NCBI GenBank assembly: GCA_964514395.1 | Contig: CAZEQK010000083.1 | Location: 1-6,564, forward strand | DNA from: CAZEQK01 sp964514395 | GTDB taxonomy: Bacteria > Bacillota > Bacilli > Tepidibacillales > Tepidibacillaceae | Direction of reading: 5' to 3' | DNA: 6,564 nucleotides | In this document: positions 1 to 5,867 of the stretch, in pieces | Numbering within the stretch: position 1 is the stretch's first letter | How the letters are laid out: every line of letters begins with the position of its first letter | Translations under genes and position numbers: made by a program | Notes under the pieces: model-generated | The model's database searches: none | Seen by the model: the letters and a program-made list of their open reading frames with translations, nothing else | Told to the model about the DNA's origin: nothing

Positions 1-81
1 TTTCAACTTTTTAGCACCTCTACAAATAAAGTTTTTATCATTTTAACATATTACAGATTATAACACTGATAATTTTTTTCT
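1..81. other. AT-rich sequence left of the IS end
   Basis: I see no gene, RNA or convincing regulatory site in these bases. They lie outside the inferred left terminal repeat of the insertion sequence. Confidence 0.4.
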
Positions 82-101
82 TATTTGAATCAATTTCATA
101 A
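82..101 (+). repeat. Left terminal inverted repeat of the IS1182-like element
   Basis: This sequence matches the reverse complement of 1584-1603 at 19 of 20 positions; the only difference is C against T at position 91. The match breaks down immediately outside the pair and within a few bases inside it, as expected for an IS terminal repeat. The role as IS end is inferred from its position flanking the transposase. Confidence 0.6.
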
Positions 102-213
102 ATCTCAGCCCTTGTCTCACATGGTTTTCAAAGCATTAAAAAAGGAGTACCTCCCCAAAATCTCGAAATAAGTAAGTATCAAGCAAACTTAAGAGATTGG
201 AGGATGACTCCCT

Positions 214-1512
214 ATGCCTATTATACGACAAGGAAGCCTGTTTACACTAGAAGAATTATTTGATATGGAACCTACCCATCGATTTGATGCCATCTTTTCG
301 ACCATTAACATCAATCCATTAATAAGGGTTGTCTCCAAGAAATCGTCATATGGTGCACCTGTTCAATTAAATTATGCTGCCATGTTTTATTCTTTAGTTG
401 CAAGAATTACAGAGCGTATTCCAACTATAAAAGATTTAATTAAACGTCTTAAAAATGATTTCATCTTTCGATTAGATTGCGGATTTCTTTTATCTGATGA
501 AATTCCTTCAGAAGCTTCATTTTCAAGATTCATTCGAAAGATAAAAGAAGCAAATATTCTTCAAGAAATGAATCAAGACCTTATCATCCAAGCCATTGAA
601 GAAGGCTTCGTTGAAGATGAGCATATAGCTATTGATACTACAACATTGAAGCTAGAGATCGTTTTATTCCTGACAAAGAACCTATTGAAGATACACCAAA
701 GCAACCAAAGAAACGTGGTCGCAAGAAAAAAGAAGAGCTAGAAGCTTGGCAAAAAGAGCAAGAAGAAATTGAAAAAAACTTACCCCTTTTTGAGAAAAAA
801 TTAGAAAAACAATTAGAGCATAGCTTTGATGAACTTCAAAAAGAAATGCCTATTAAGCCCAAATGGGGCGTAAAGAAAAATGCTGAGAATAAAAATTTTG
901 CTTGGTATGGCTATAAAGGACATTTTGCTGTTGGAACAAAAAGTCAATATTTGCTTCTGCCATTGTTGTCATCAGCGAATATGAATGATTCTAAAGCTGC
1001 TATTCCTTTATTAAAAGGGATTACTAAACTTTATCCAATGCTTAAAAGCAGATGCCATTATTGCTTATAACAAGAAAAATGAAAGTCCAAAAGATGGTTT
1101 TGATGAACACTTTGCACCGACATGCGTAAGAGAACATTCTTATCAGTATGACAGCTATGATCCAAAGTATGAAACACTAAAATATACACGACCGAAAGAA
1201 TGTAAAGAATGTCCATTACAACATGATAATCTTTGCCAAAAAACGTTTAAAATCAAAAAAACACTAGATATTAGAAAATACACATCCCCTGCAAGAGGAA
1301 GTAAAGCATGGAAAAAACTATCTAATGAACGTTCTTCTGTAGAAAGAGTAAATGCATATCTGAAAGAATATTTTCAATTAAATAATTTTCGTTATCGTAC
1401 AGGTGAATTAGCTAAAGTTCAATTTGAATTAACTTGTTTGGTATATAATGCAAGTAAACTAGCGGTAGACCGATTAAATAAAGAAGCGAACCAAAAAGCA
1501 ACTGCAGCTTAA
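214..1512 (+). pseudogene. IS1182-family transposase, inactivated by a frameshift and an internal deletion
   Basis: This is the remnant of a DDE transposase that would cut and join the IS ends. The start ATG is preceded by GGAGG at 199-203. Residues 1-141 read in one frame (MPIIRQGSLF..., ending at HIAIDTTT, whose D141 would be the first catalytic Asp). Near 641-648 one net base is lost, and the next frame continues with EARDRFIPDKEP, PKKRGRKKKEELEAW, IKPKWGVKKNAENKN and GYKGHFAVG up to about 1040. The reading then jumps back to the first frame at 1042 (LKADAIIAYNKKNE) and runs to the stop at 1510-1512 through FAPTCVREHSYQYD, TRPKECKECPL and SVERVNAYLKEYFQL. That last motif holds the expected catalytic Glu. 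The family usually has a DAGYD-type segment between LLKGI and IIAYNKK, and it is absent here, so the second catalytic Asp appears to be deleted. A pseudogene is much more likely than programmed frameshifting because coding sequence is missing. Confidence 0.88.
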
Positions 1513-1680
1513 TATTTGAATGATTAATTTAAAAAAATAAATAATACTAATTCGGCTAGTCTATGCTTTTTTAGAAAGATGAATTATGAAATTAATTCAA
1601 ATATGTTATTTGCATTATATTTTGTTTTATGAGACGAAATTTGATACATTTTTAAAATTTTTTATATTTTAACGTCTAAC
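1513..1680. other. AT-rich spacer with right IS end
   Basis: This stretch between the transposase stop and the vsr terminator has no plausible gene. It holds the nested inverted repeat of the IS right end. It also has a weak hairpin candidate (ACTA...TAGT at about 1547-1561, followed by T-rich sequence) that could be the transposase terminator, but the stem is too short to call. Confidence 0.4.
1584..1603 (-). repeat. Right terminal inverted repeat of the IS1182-like element
   Basis: This is the partner of 82-101 (19 of 20 identical in inverted orientation), 72 bases after the transposase stop. A second copy of its core, TATTTGAAT, lies at 1513-1521 just after the stop, so the right end has a nested inverted repeat (1513-1530 against 1589-1603). 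Confidence 0.6.
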
Positions 1681-1702
1681 AAAAAAATCCCCTAGCAGGG
1701 GA
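1681..1702 (-). terminator. Rho-independent terminator of the vsr gene
   Basis: On the minus strand the stem TCCCC/GGGGA (1688-1692 with 1698-1702, five-base loop) is followed by seven consecutive T residues (the A run at 1681-1687 of the + strand). It begins 17 bases beyond the vsr stop codon, in the right orientation and at the right distance for a terminator of that gene. The + strand side lacks a T-tract, so it is not a good terminator for the IS. Confidence 0.85.
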
Positions 1703-1719
1703 AATTGATAAAACTAAAA

Positions 1720-2145
1720 TTATTTTTTAGCGCTCTTTATACTATTTATAAAATGGTATATTTTATCAACCATTTTATTTAGGTCTTCTTTCACTTCATG
1801 CTCCCATATTCTTAAAATAAACCATCCATTATCCTTATAATATTCATTTACTTCTTTATCCCTTTCAACATTTCTATATAATTTATTATTCCAATAATTT
1901 TTATTTGTTTTAGGATGTTTACCACGTTGTCGACATTGATGCCAAAAACAAGAGTCTAAAAATATTACTATTTTATATTTTTTTATTGCTATATCAGGTT
2001 TACCAAATAAATTTTTAACATTTTTCCTAAACCTTAGTCCTCTATTCCATAATCTTTTGGATACGTTTATTTCCATTTTTGTATTAGTTGAATGAATTGC
2101 TCTCATATTTTTCTTTCTATCTTCTATGTTTAAGTTGTCTCCCAC
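1720..2145 (-). CDS. vsr: Very short patch repair (Vsr) DNA mismatch endonuclease
   Basis: Vsr endonucleases nick DNA beside T:G mismatches that arise when 5-methylcytosine deaminates, starting repair back to C:G. The 141-residue product shows the family pattern in order: EDRKKNMRAIHSTNTKME at the N-terminus, GKPDIAI with the catalytic Asp at residue 51, VIFLDSCFWHQC (Cys66, Trp68, His69), HPKTNKNYW, the NVERD helix, and GWFILRIWEHE near the C-terminus. I chose the GTG start at 2143-2145 because GGTGAT lies four bases upstream and because this start puts the catalytic Asp at position 51, as in E. coli Vsr. An ATG at 2214 would add 23 hydrophobic residues foreign to the family. The usual partner, a cytosine-5 methyltransferase gene, is absent from the window. 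One change from the common GCFWH form is Ser in place of Gly before the Cys. The gene has its own terminator at 1681-1702. Confidence 0.88.
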   Translation of the reverse strand: MGDNLNIEDRKKNMRAIHSTNTKMEINVSKRLWNRGLRFRKNVKNLFGKPDIAIKKYKIVIFLDSCFWHQCRQRGKHPKTNKNYWNNKLYRNVERDKEVNEYYKDNGWFILRIWEHEVKEDLNKMVDKIYHFINSIKSAKK

Positions 2146-2149
2146 TGCT

Positions 2150-2155
2150 ATCACC
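2150..2155 (-). promoter_or_regulatory. Ribosome binding site that decides the vsr GTG start
   Basis: The minus strand reads GGTGAT here, which matches the 3' half of the full Shine-Dalgarno sequence GGAGGTGAT. It ends four bases before the GTG at 2145. No comparable site precedes the upstream ATG at 2214. Confidence 0.5.
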
Positions 2156-2183
2156 AAGGCTATTGTCAATTGTAATAGAAATT

Positions 2184-2258
2184 CTAAAAAGCGGCAGGCT
2201 GTTGTAAAACACATTTAATAGTTTGAGCCCCTTTTTCAGCTTCTAAGTCAAACGTTAG
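2184..2258 (-). pseudogene. Possible 3' tail of a lost gene upstream of vsr
   Basis: The minus strand here reads LTFDLEAEKGAQTIKCVLQ followed by QPAAF and a stop at 2184-2186. Its amino-acid mix (charged helix, then PAAF end) looks more like real protein than the hydrophobic frame overlapping it. The frame continues backward only to the stop of the gene at 2289, so there is no room for a full gene. I do not recognise the family. It could be the end of a gene cut off by a rearrangement, or chance. Confidence 0.2.
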
Positions 2259-2288
2259 GGTGAGCACATAAAAATGGGTGTATATTAT

Positions 2289-2705
2289 TTAATCGTTCGT
2301 TATGTTTTTATCTGCGTACAAATCGATAAAAAAATCTTTTAAGTTAATATCACTTTTCGATCTATATTTGTTACCGTTTATTTTTAACATATTATTTGGA
2401 TAAAATATAATCTTTCCTATTTTTTTCCCTTCAATATTATACAAAATCAATGGTGTAGGGCCTGTATAATTTGCACTAAAAATTCTTTTATTATAATTCG
2501 TAGAATTCATTTTTGATAATAATTTATTAATTACATCCTTATCGGTAGTAGTGTATAGAATACCGTTTCCTGAATTACGGGATTCAATTTTGTGTATATC
2601 CTCTGTTATTAGCTCACTAAATTTATATTCTTTCATAAACTGATACCCTAAAAAAATTATAATCAATAGTAAAATAATACTTACAATACCTATTTTTCTC
2701 ATCAT
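2289..2705 (-). CDS. Small membrane-anchored protein of unknown function
   Basis: This encodes a 138-residue protein with a single N-terminal hydrophobic helix (residues 5-20, IGIVSIILLLIIIFLG) after a positively charged MMRK. The helix has no clear cleavage site, so it most likely anchors the protein in the membrane with the rest outside. The outer part begins with a polar helix (KFSELITEDIHKIESR) and contains TDKDVINKLLSKM. It ends in a strand-rich segment (PLILYNIEGKKIGKIIFYP, then MLKINGNKYR) and a helix (LKDFFIDLYAD), an arrangement seen in many small Bacillales exported proteins of unknown function. The ATG start is well supported: GAGGTG lies at 2711-2716, five bases upstream. It is co-oriented with and downstream of the secreted protease, but a strong hairpin lies between them, so shared transcription is doubtful. 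I do not recognise a named family. Confidence 0.75.
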   Translation of the reverse strand: MMRKIGIVSIILLLIIIFLGYQFMKEYKFSELITEDIHKIESRNSGNGILYTTTDKDVINKLLSKMNSTNYNKRIFSANYTGPTPLILYNIEGKKIGKIIFYPNNMLKINGNKYRSKSDINLKDFFIDLYADKNITND

Positions 2706-2800
2706 ACTAACACCTCACTTTTACTAGTAATGGTTATAAAGAAAGGATTAATCTTAGATAAAATATCTGCTGTTCTATATTTACTATTCACATTAAAAAT

Positions 2801-2873
2801 AAATATCCCTCTTTTCTTGGTACTAATAAATTTAAGGCGTGTTTATTATACCAGAAAAGGAGGGATATATTTT
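2801..2873 (-). terminator. Long imperfect hairpin, candidate terminator of the protease gene
   Basis: Left arm 2801-2830 and right arm 2842-2873 are complementary over roughly 30 bases with a few bulged bases (AAATAT, CCCTC, TTTTC, GGTA and TAATAAA all pair with the other arm), around an 11-base loop at 2831-2841. On the minus strand the hairpin is followed by a T-rich stretch (ATTTATTTTTAA), so it could end the protease transcript about 120 bases beyond its stop. The stem is longer and more bulged than a typical terminator. A miniature repeat element or a processed RNA structure is an alternative. Confidence 0.5.
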
Positions 2874-2995
2874 ATATAATAAACTTAGACTAATTAGTAC
2901 TTTATTCTATTCTTAGATGGAGAATCCAATTATAATATTGAAAATTTTAAAATCGATTTCATCCAGCAAAGATGCATTTATCTTTTCTAAGTTTT

Positions 2996-4198
2996 TTATT
3001 GAGGATGAAAAGTTGTCATGTATACATTATCATAATTCCTACCATAAGCCATATAAACAACACCTGTTGTAGATGCCCAATTGTCATACATTTCAAAATA
3101 ACGGGAATAGCTAGAAGAATACACGTACTCTTTAAAACCCACTCCTGTTACCGAATGACCCGAATCTTCTCCGTAGTAGGTTTGTCCGATAACGTTTATA
3201 AGTGTTGGGTATCCGTTATTAATTTCATTTTTATAATCATCAAAGGATACATCCCATCCAAAAAGTGAATTACCATAATTAGAAGAAGTGGCAGATGATA
3301 AACCTTGATTTCGAGCATAATCTTGCAAGCCATTATCAATATTTGGAATTGAAGTTGAACCTTCACCATTCGCATCTTGAGTTGTTCCCATAGTATCTCT
3401 CAAAGCAAATACTATAGCACTTTGGTTTGTAGGCATTAAATTATCATAATCTGCACTTTTAATAGCCCAATAGGCCATTAAATTAGATCCAGCTGTAGGA
3501 GCACATCCAGTCCAGTTAGTTGAATCGTACTTCCATTGGTTCATATCTGGTACATTAGCAATCTTTTTCTCAGTTACTGAAGTATAACCTGATTCCCAAT
3601 TATCTGGGTTTACATCTGTTACACCATCATTGTTAGTCCCAATTTCCCCAACAGATTTCGGTATAATTGGTGCTCTATTATTATACCAATCACTATTATG
3701 AGGAAGAACCACATTCTGCCCCCTAGGGCCTTTTATCATCACTTCTCCATTTTCCATTTCAAACTTTATAGCAAAATGAGCTGGTGATATTTCAATTATT
3801 TCTTCATTTTTTATTTGTCCCTTTATTGATCCTCTAATTTCATTTTTCTGAGCTTGATCAAATATTGCCCCCTCATAGCTAAAACTTAAAATAGGATATT
3901 CCGTTGAATTTTCTACCATAACAAATCCAGAATCTCTGCCATTTATTTTTACATTAAAAAGAAATCCCTTAACTTCATTTTTGTTATTAAAGACATATTC
4001 GGGTTTTGTTATGCTTACAGTTCCACCTTTCCACCCAGAATCACTATCACTTTTAATATCATTTAGTACATGAATTTTCGCAGCTTGTAGAGGATTACTA
4101 GGAGTTTTGCTGGCATCAACATTAGCATATGCAGAGTTTGGAACAACAACTGTGAAAGACAACAATAATAAAATTAAAAATAAACGAACATATTTCAT
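2996..4198 (-). CDS. Secreted C39-like (papain-fold) cysteine protease
   Basis: This 400-residue protein has a classic signal peptide: MKYVR, a hydrophobic core at residues 6-20, and a likely cut after AYA at residue 25. It should therefore be exported. Residues 30-165 look like a propeptide. The segment GFLFNVKINGRDSGFVMVEN followed by YPILSFSYEG resembles the inhibitory prodomains of bacterial papain-like proteases, in which a mature-like GFVMV strand precedes a 'status of the day' segment. The catalytic domain occupies about 215-400. VPDMNQW supplies a likely oxyanion-hole Gln (221), WTGCAPTAGSNLMAYW holds the nucleophile Cys232, DSGHSVTGVGF holds His348, and YDNWAS holds the orienting residue Asn373 (or Asp372). 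These match the peptidase C39-like group used by many Bacillus secreted proteases; substrate unknown. The start is supported by GAGGGG at 4207-4212, eight bases before ATG. All expected active-site residues are present, so it is probably functional. Confidence 0.85.
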   Translation of the reverse strand: MKYVRLFLILLLLSFTVVVPNSAYANVDASKTPSNPLQAAKIHVLNDIKSDSDSGWKGGTVSITKPEYVFNNKNEVKGFLFNVKINGRDSGFVMVENSTEYPILSFSYEGAIFDQAQKNEIRGSIKGQIKNEEIIEISPAHFAIKFEMENGEVMIKGPRGQNVVLPHNSDWYNNRAPIIPKSVGEIGTNNDGVTDVNPDNWESGYTSVTEKKIANVPDMNQWKYDSTNWTGCAPTAGSNLMAYWAIKSADYDNLMPTNQSAIVFALRDTMGTTQDANGEGSTSIPNIDNGLQDYARNQGLSSATSSNYGNSLFGWDVSFDDYKNEINNGYPTLINVIGQTYYGEDSGHSVTGVGFKEYVYSSSYSRYFEMYDNWASTTGVVYMAYGRNYDNVYMTTFHPQ

Positions 4199-4218
4199 GT
4201 TAATTTCCCCTCACTTAT

Positions 4219-4247
4219 ATTATTTTTTGTAAAATAGTTTGTATCAA
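4219..4247 (-). promoter_or_regulatory. Candidate proximal promoter of the protease gene
   Basis: On the minus strand TTGATA (4242-4247) and AATAAT (4219-4224) are separated by 17 bases, a good sigma-A arrangement. Transcription would start close to the Shine-Dalgarno sequence at 4207-4212, leaving a very short leader, which counts against it. Confidence 0.3.
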
Positions 4248-4308
4248 AAATCTGCCTTCTTATAAATTTGGTAATGTCTATTTCACAAAAAAAGTATATA
4301 TCAAACCA

Positions 4309-4338
4309 ATTATAGTATAAATAGGTAATTTGATACAA
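4309..4338 (-). promoter_or_regulatory. Candidate distal promoter of the protease gene
   Basis: A perfect TATAAT (minus strand, 4309-4314) lies 18 bases from TTGTAT (4333-4338). Transcription from here would give a leader of about 100 bases containing two TTTGATA-type words (4293-4306 and 4236-4248) that could be regulator sites. The -35 match is poor. Confidence 0.35.
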
Positions 4339-4861
4339 ATAATACAAGTTTATTGGGTACTTTTGACTATATTACCTTTTTATTTTATTTATTCTTTTTA
4401 TTGGATTAGTATGGTCTATTGGGATGAGCGAACTGTTATCTTTATATTAGTGATGCACTAAGCATTTCATTATAAAACGACATAATCGTTTAAACAAAAA
4501 TTCATTCCATTTAATAACCTTCTTTTTTAGAAAAATCATTATCCGCTAAAAGTAGATAAATAAGAAGCAGATACAAAAAATAAACTAGAGAGCCTTATTT
4601 AGTGATGTCTAAAAACGGAAGAATTAACTAAATAATAAAGTTTAGAACATCTAATCAAATAATTTTTTTGAATATTATTAAAAAGTGAGAGCCGTTAATC
4701 ACTAAAAGAATAGTTTTTCGACACTCACATAATTAATTCATTTATATATTGTATATTTTAATAAAAACTGTATTACATGTGATATCTATCAGCTGCGTAA
4801 GTAAAAGATGCAGTTATTAAACAAAATTACGGAACTTCCAATGAGCGAGTCACTTATAATC
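4339..4861. other. Long gene-free AT-rich gap with repeated TTAGTGAT words
   Basis: No reading frame here has a credible start, ribosome site and protein-like composition. What it does contain: TTAGTGAT at 4447-4454 within a perfect TTAGTG/CACTAA hairpin (4447-4461), again at 4599-4606, and inverted at 4698-4705. It also has an imperfect palindrome pairing 4595-4613 with 4640-4662. The gap lies directly downstream of the Tn7-like remnant, where its TniQ/TnsD gene and transposon end would be expected. It may be the decayed end of that element. Confidence 0.45.
4447..4461. repeat. Perfect short inverted repeat TTAGTG-ATG-CACTAA
   Basis: Six-base arms (4447-4452 and 4456-4461) flank a three-base centre. 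The core TTAGTGATG recurs in direct orientation at 4599-4607, and TTAGTGAT occurs inverted at 4698-4705. There is no T-tract beyond it, so it is not a terminator. It could be a protein-binding site. Confidence 0.35.
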
Positions 4862-5867
4862 CTAAAGTAAAAAGATCTCATGATTTTTCTTCATCTTATT
4901 TATCTCTATTTCTAAAGCATCGCTTAGAATGAACTCTTTCTTTCCAAAAGGATTTATCATATATGGCCTTATGGAATGTTCCATGTCACTAAATGAGGCT
5001 TGCAAATAATCTTCGCTAATAAAATCCTTGCCATGCTTTGCAGATAATTTGGCCGCTCTTCTAATTATTTTTATAACAGTTCTTGTTATCCCATAAGAAG
5101 CATAATACAATTTAGATGCTAATTTGGGATCGGCTAAATTTGACCTATCAGCAAACGGAAGCTTTTCGTCAATATTTTTTAAAAAAGTTCTAAAAAGTAA
5201 TATTTCTTCTTTTTTTTCATATTTAAAAGGCGGCATGGTTAAGCGCATTTCAAATCTATTATCCAACTGCTCATTGGCTTTAAATATTTTATTGGAATCA
5301 GGCAATCCGCTAAATATAATTGGAATTTGAACTCAGCAAATGTCTCAACCAATCTGCTGCCTGTCTTAATACTTTCTTTGTGTCGCTGTCGATGATATGC
5401 TGAAACTCGTCAAATATAATTAACTCAACTTCACATTTTTGTACTAGATCAATTGCTCGGCTTGTTAATTCAATGACTGTCCCCTTATAATACAACGGGT
5501 CACCTAATTCTTTTAAAATCAATGATGCAATTTGCTTGTCTTTTGAAGATTTTGACCCCGTTGGTAATTTAACATAAAGTACAGGAACTTTAGTATATGT
5601 TTCTAGAACTTGCTTCGGAAATTGATTAGCATAATACAATAACATACTTGTCTTTCCTACTCCAGATACCCCAAATATACACAGACCGTCAGGATTTAAA
5701 GAATTTTTTGTCATCTGATGATATTCCGAAATTTCCTGCAGCATTTTTAAAAATAGAGGGTGTGGAATAGTAATTTTACTAATTAAATCGTCTATATATC
5801 TCAACTCTTCAATTGTGGCTGGCCTGCTGGTAAATTGTTTCTTTTGTTCTTTATTCAATTGACTCAC
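4862..5867 (-). pseudogene. tniB: TniB/TnsC-family AAA+ transposition ATPase, frameshifted
   Basis: In the intact family this ATPase forms filaments or rings on DNA, links target selection to the TnsB/TniA transposase, and controls target immunity. The first frame (5310-5867, 185 residues) has an N-terminal adaptor region, Walker A GVSGVGKT at residues 66-73 and Walker B ELIIFDEFQHI with D153/E154. It stops soon after ADWLRHLLSS. The second frame (4862 to about 5325) continues with KIPIIFSGLPDSNKIF, LDNRFEMRLTMPPF and a helical C-terminal lid ending at NHEIFLL. Joining the two needs a net loss of two bases (or gain of one) at about 5318-5335. The combined length of about 335 residues is normal for the family. 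The start is GTG at 5865-5867, inside the last codons of the transposase gene (17-base overlap), implying coupled translation. A sequencing error could mimic the shift, but the neighbouring gene is also broken. Confidence 0.85.

Larger units (their letters stand above)
82..1603 (+). mobile_element. Decayed IS1182-family insertion sequence
   Basis: The element is defined by a broken IS1182-type transposase (214-1512) lying between a 20-base inverted repeat with 19 matches: 82-101 (TATTTGAATCAATTTCATAA) and 1584-1603 on the other strand. The resulting span of about 1.5 kb suits an IS1182-family element that has lost a short internal segment. I see no convincing target-site duplication just outside the repeats (TTCT on the left, TGTT on the right), so the exact ends are inferred. 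The transposase carries at least two lesions, so the copy should be unable to move itself, although its ends might still be recognised by a related transposase elsewhere in the genome. Confidence 0.7.

Noticed and set aside
115..1637. GTCTCA at about 115 and inverted at about 1633 as alternative IS ends
   Set aside because: Only six bases match, against 19 of 20 for the pair at 82-101 and 1584-1603.
2146..2214. Longer vsr start at an ATG at 2214 adding 23 residues
   Set aside because: The extra residues are hydrophobic and unlike any Vsr N-terminus, no ribosome site precedes the ATG, and the GTG at 2145 has GGTGAT upstream and the expected distance to the catalytic Asp.
2972..3268. Open frame of 98 codons on the + strand
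   Set aside because: It lies entirely opposite the end of the secreted protease gene, whose active-site motifs are clear, and it has no protein-like composition or ribosome site.
4367..4450. Short hydrophobic + strand frame (LFIGLVWSIGMSELLSLY end)
   Set aside because: It has no start codon with a ribosome site and only 27 codons; AT-rich DNA commonly gives such Leu/Phe/Ile-rich frames.
4424..4848. ATGAGCGA occurring at about 4424 and 4841 as a possible target duplication of the transposon
   Set aside because: Eight shared bases are compatible with chance, Tn7-like elements usually make five-base duplications, and both copies lie on the same side of the remnant.
4790..4866. Possible TniQ start downstream of the ATPase (minus strand reads ...SDSLIGSSVILF)
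   Set aside because: It vaguely recalls the start of TniQ proteins, but the frame is short, has no start codon with a ribosome site and soon meets a stop. The resemblance is too weak to call.
5124..5330. Open frame of 68 codons on the + strand
   Set aside because: It lies opposite the TniB/TnsC coding sequence and reflects that gene's codon pattern.
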